In this document: piece by piece, positions 4,356 to 6,612 of the stretch
How positions within the stretch are numbered: the first letter of the stretch is position 1
How the letters are laid out: each line of letters begins with the position of its first letter
From: Candidatus Zixiibacteriota bacterium
Lineage (GTDB): Bacteria; Zixibacteria; MSB-5A5; RBG-16-43-9
DNA length: 6,612 bases
Assembly (NCBI GenBank): GCA_029858245.1
Contig: JAOUFL010000134.1
Coordinates: 1-6,612, forward strand
Direction: 5' to 3'
Translations under genes and position numbers: made by a program
The notes under the pieces: model-generated
Told to the model about the DNA's origin: nothing
The model's input: only the letters and a program-made list of their open reading frames with translations
Databases searched by the model: none

Positions 4356-5549
4356 ATGAAATCTCAGATCAAAATCTATTATCTCATTCAGTTCCTTACC
4401 AGCTTAGCCTTTGGCTCAATCATCCCTATCTATGTTTTGTATTTCAGGCATTATCAAATCGATCTTTTTCGGATAGCCCTTTTAGCCTCCATATTTGAAG
4501 CCTCGATTTTAATAACAGAGCTTCCTACAGGTTATCTGGCTGATTTATACGGACGTAAGCTTTCTGTTGTCCTCTCATCCCTTTCTTTTTTCTTCGGAGG
4601 ATTAATTTTCATTCTTTCGCCTTCTTTTTCTGGTTTTATCCTGGCTGAGATTTTGGTGGGCTTGGGGGAGAGTTTCAAATCCGGAGCACTGGATGCCTGG
4701 ATAGTCGATTCCCTGAAATATCATAATGAAACCGATAAGCAAAAAAACGTTTTCGGAGCAGGCACAAAATATAAAACTGCAGGAAATCTAATGGGGCTTA
4801 TCTCTGGTGGATACTTAGGTTCTCTCAATCTCAAGTTAACCTGGGTTCCTTTTACACTTATCTTTTTTTTATCCTTTTTCTTTCTCTTTTTCCTTATGCC
4901 TGAGGAATACCGTACAGAGACAACCAGTATCCCCCAAAAGATAAAACCTTTTAAACAATTAAGAAAAACTATCAGGGAAAGCTTTTCACTTTTAAAACTC
5001 GAAAGGATAATTTTAGCCCTGATTATTTTAGGGCTTTTCTCCGAATTCTCTTATGAAACCATAAGCCAATACTGGCAGGTTCATTTCTATGAAGGTTTAA
5101 AGATAAACCCGGAATATTTCGGCTGGATAGTTGCCATCTCTTCTGTAATTCTGATATTATCTTTGAATCTGGTCTTGAAACTATCATCAAAATTCAAATC
5201 AGAAGCTGATTTTGTGCTCCTACTTCAGACCGGATTCATAATCTCCCTTATTATTATCGGCTTAAGTACCAATCCTTTTTTAGCCATAATGCTTTTCATA
5301 GCCTTACAAACATTTCAGGGATTCAAAGAGCCCGTCTTGTTAGACTTGTATAATAAATCCATTCCCTCCCATAGAAGAGCAACCTTGCTTTCATTCATAA
5401 ATCTTATCAATTCCACAGGAGAGGTCTTAGCCGGGATATGTATCGGTATTATTGCCATAAGGTTTGGATTAAGAATAACTTTTCTTTTCGGCTCTTTTGT
5501 TCTAATAGCGGGAATAATCTTGTTTTACAAGGTAAAAAGAAGGAAGTAA
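4356..5549 (+). CDS. Major facilitator superfamily transporter
   Basis: The 397-aa product is a polytopic inner-membrane protein of normal length for a 12-helix MFS carrier. Motif A is clear in the loop after helix 2: G59-YLAD63-LYG66-R67-K68. Hydrophobic segments can be read at about 10-29, 37-55, 70-88, 91-108, 143-158, 162-181, 215-232, 254-276, 286-303, 306-322, 345-368 and 372-392. A charged stretch at about 182-212 (PEEYRTETTSIPQKIKPFKQ) is the usual cytoplasmic loop between the two six-helix halves. GLGESFKSGALDAWIVDSL at 102-120 lies at helix 4 into the following loop and resembles proton-driven drug/metabolite exporters. No substrate can be assigned. The gene follows the radical SAM gene on the same strand across 109 bp of repeat, so co-transcription and export of that enzyme's product are possible but unproven. 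The start is set by the AGGAGGGG site 10 nt upstream. No terminator hairpin is evident after the stop. Confidence 0.9.
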   Translation: MKSQIKIYYLIQFLTSLAFGSIIPIYVLYFRHYQIDLFRIALLASIFEASILITELPTGYLADLYGRKLSVVLSSLSFFFGGLIFILSPSFSGFILAEILVGLGESFKSGALDAWIVDSLKYHNETDKQKNVFGAGTKYKTAGNLMGLISGGYLGSLNLKLTWVPFTLIFFLSFFFLFFLMPEEYRTETTSIPQKIKPFKQLRKTIRESFSLLKLERIILALIILGLFSEFSYETISQYWQVHFYEGLKINPEYFGWIVAISSVILILSLNLVLKLSSKFKSEADFVLLLQTGFIISLIIIGLSTNPFLAIMLFIALQTFQGFKEPVLLDLYNKSIPSHRRATLLSFINLINSTGEVLAGICIGIIAIRFGLRITFLFGSFVLIAGIILFYKVKRRK

Positions 5550-5616
5550 GAATCCAGCTCCTTGAATTTTTATGGATTAAATTATGCATAGAACCCTGCG
5601 TATTATAATTAAACCA

Positions 5617-5646
5617 TTGGTAGTTGATATGTGTCAAATTTATAAT
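5617..5646 (+). promoter_or_regulatory. Candidate sigma70-type promoter for the efflux adaptor gene
   Basis: TTGGTA (5617-5622) is followed after 18 bp by TATAAT (5641-5646), a perfect consensus -10 box. It lies in the AT-rich gap between the transporter and the adaptor and would give a leader of roughly 75-80 nt. A second, weaker pair downstream is TTGCGA (5657-5662), 18 bp, TATTAT (5681-5686). Either would make the adaptor gene the start of its own operon. AT-rich DNA yields such matches by chance, so the call is moderate. Confidence 0.45.
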
Positions 5647-5729
5647 TAACAGTTTATTGCGACATGGTTTGGAAAAAGATTATTATCTGAATCCCCATTT
5701 TTGAGCATAAAGAAGAGAAAGGAAATCTT

Positions 5730-6612
5730 ATGAAGAAAGTTTTTATTTTAATCCCTGTTTTAGTTCTGGTAATATTGGCTTTGGTTTTTTTCAGGGGAAA
5801 AGGTAAAAAGTCAGAGGCAAAATATATAACTGCTGAAGTCCAGAGAGGGGATATTTCGATTATTGTAACAGCCACCGGTACACTCGAGGCAGTTACCACG
5901 GTACAGGTTGGTAGTCAGGTCTCTGGAACTATCTCAGCACTGTATGCGGATTTCAATTCCCGGGTGAAAAAAGGGCAGCTCATCGCTCAATTAGATCCAA
6001 CTTTTCTTAAAGCTCAGGTCTCTCAGTCTCAGGCAGATTTAGAAAAAGCAGTAGCCTCAGCCAATTTATCCAGGAAAGAAAAAGAGCGGGCACTATCTTT
6101 ATTTGAGAAGAATATGATATCTGAATCTGAGAAAGATATTGCCCTTACCAACTATGAGCTGGCTTTGTCCCAACAAAAATCAGCCGAGGCTACTTTGGAG
6201 CGGGCAAAGACCAACCTGGATTATGCCACCATACTTTCTCCGATTGATGGTGTGGTGATTTCCAGAAATGTAGATGTTGGTCAAACCGTAGCCGCCAGTC
6301 TTTCGGCCCCCACTCTTTTCACTATTGCTCAGGATTTAACCCGCATGCAGGTTAATGCAAGTATAGACGAGGCGGATATCGGGAAAATAAAAGAGGGGCA
6401 GGATGTAATTTTTACAGTGGATGCCTATCCAGATCAGTCTTTTAGGGGAACTGTAAAACAGATAAGACTTGCCCCTGAAATCGTGCAGAATGTGGTTTCT
6501 TATGATGTGATCATAGAAGTATCAAACCCTGATCTCCTGTTAAAACCGGGAATGACTGCCAATGTAACCATACTGGTAGACCAGAGAGAAAAAATGCGTA
6601 AAAAGCCCTCTG
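5730..6612 (+). CDS. Efflux periplasmic adaptor (membrane fusion protein, MacA/HlyD family), 5' part
   Basis: The frame is open from ATG 5730 to the window end, giving 294 residues without a stop; the 3' end lies outside. A single hydrophobic segment at about 4-21 is an N-terminal membrane anchor or uncleaved signal. A barrel-sandwich half-motif follows (GTLEAVTTVQVGSQVSGTI, 50-68, and VKKGQLIAQLDP, 79-90). Next is an alpha-helical hairpin of about 75 residues (92-166), then the second half-motif LDYATILSPIDGVVISRNVDVGQTV (163-187), and a beta-barrel with IDEADIGKIKEGQDVIFTVDAYP (212-234) and LLKPGMTANVTI (270-281). The 'ILSPIDGVV' and 'DEADIG' wording is typical of MacA-like adaptors, which link an inner-membrane ABC exporter (MacB) or RND pump to a TolC-type channel. 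The expected partners would lie downstream, unseen. The start is supported by GAAAGGA ending 6 nt upstream. MacA-type is the preferred reading; an RND adaptor is the alternative. Confidence 0.9.
   Translation, partial: MKKVFILIPVLVLVILALVFFRGKGKKSEAKYITAEVQRGDISIIVTATGTLEAVTTVQVGSQVSGTISALYADFNSRVKKGQLIAQLDPTFLKAQVSQSQADLEKAVASANLSRKEKERALSLFEKNMISESEKDIALTNYELALSQQKSAEATLERAKTNLDYATILSPIDGVVISRNVDVGQTVAASLSAPTLFTIAQDLTRMQVNASIDEADIGKIKEGQDVIFTVDAYPDQSFRGTVKQIRLAPEIVQNVVSYDVIIEVSNPDLLLKPGMTANVTILVDQREKMRKKPS

Noticed and set aside
5449..5899. Two minus-strand open frames around the transporter/adaptor junction
   Set aside because: They overlap the ends of two well-supported genes and the AT-rich promoter gap; neither protein looks like a known family.

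Overview
The window looks like a chromosomal segment of an uncultured Gram-negative bacterium, moderately AT-rich by eye. A signal peptide on one product and a periplasmic efflux adaptor imply an inner membrane and periplasm. The protein families suggest the FCB group or a neighbouring candidate phylum, but that placement is inference and nothing here fixes the phylum. All recognisable genes lie on the + strand.

Layout: (1) The window opens with the 3' end of rarA, an AAA+ replication-fork ATPase. (2) A 77-bp compound palindrome follows. (3) Next is a 425-aa secreted protein of unknown function, of a family that I recall being labelled 'asparagine synthetase B' although it lacks that enzyme's motifs. 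(4) A 120-aa DUF559 (Vsr-like, PD-(D/E)XK-type) nuclease gene comes next, tightly bracketed by pairs of a C/T-rich palindromic repeat. (5) About 400 bp without a gene is filled with further palindromes. (6) A 539-aa cobalamin-binding radical SAM protein (DUF4070 type, HpnP-like architecture) follows. (7) A further repeat pair, interrupted by a different small palindrome, lies directly after the radical SAM stop codon. (8) A 397-aa major facilitator transporter follows. (9) A 180-bp gap contains a good sigma70-like promoter. (10) The window closes with the first 294 codons of a MacA/HlyD-type efflux adaptor, which runs off the end.

The most unusual content is the repeat family. Seven units lie between 1765 and 4345. 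Each has a hairpin with C/T-rich and G/A-rich arms of 8 to 11 bp and a one-sided tail repeating one arm. What first look like two different repeats are one unit in opposite orientations, so they form inverted pairs like REP/BIME elements. One pair precedes the DUF559 gene and another follows it. The upstream unit supplies the gene's ribosome-binding site, and the downstream unit encodes its last eight residues and stop codon. A third pair supplies the ribosome-binding site of the transporter gene. This resembles the known REP/RAYT arrangement (repeats plus a dedicated DNA-processing enzyme), but with a DUF559 nuclease in place of a tyrosine transposase. That functional link is a hypothesis.

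The genes do not form one obvious pathway. The radical SAM enzyme and the transporter could be a synthesis/export pair. The adaptor probably begins a separate efflux operon continuing beyond the window.
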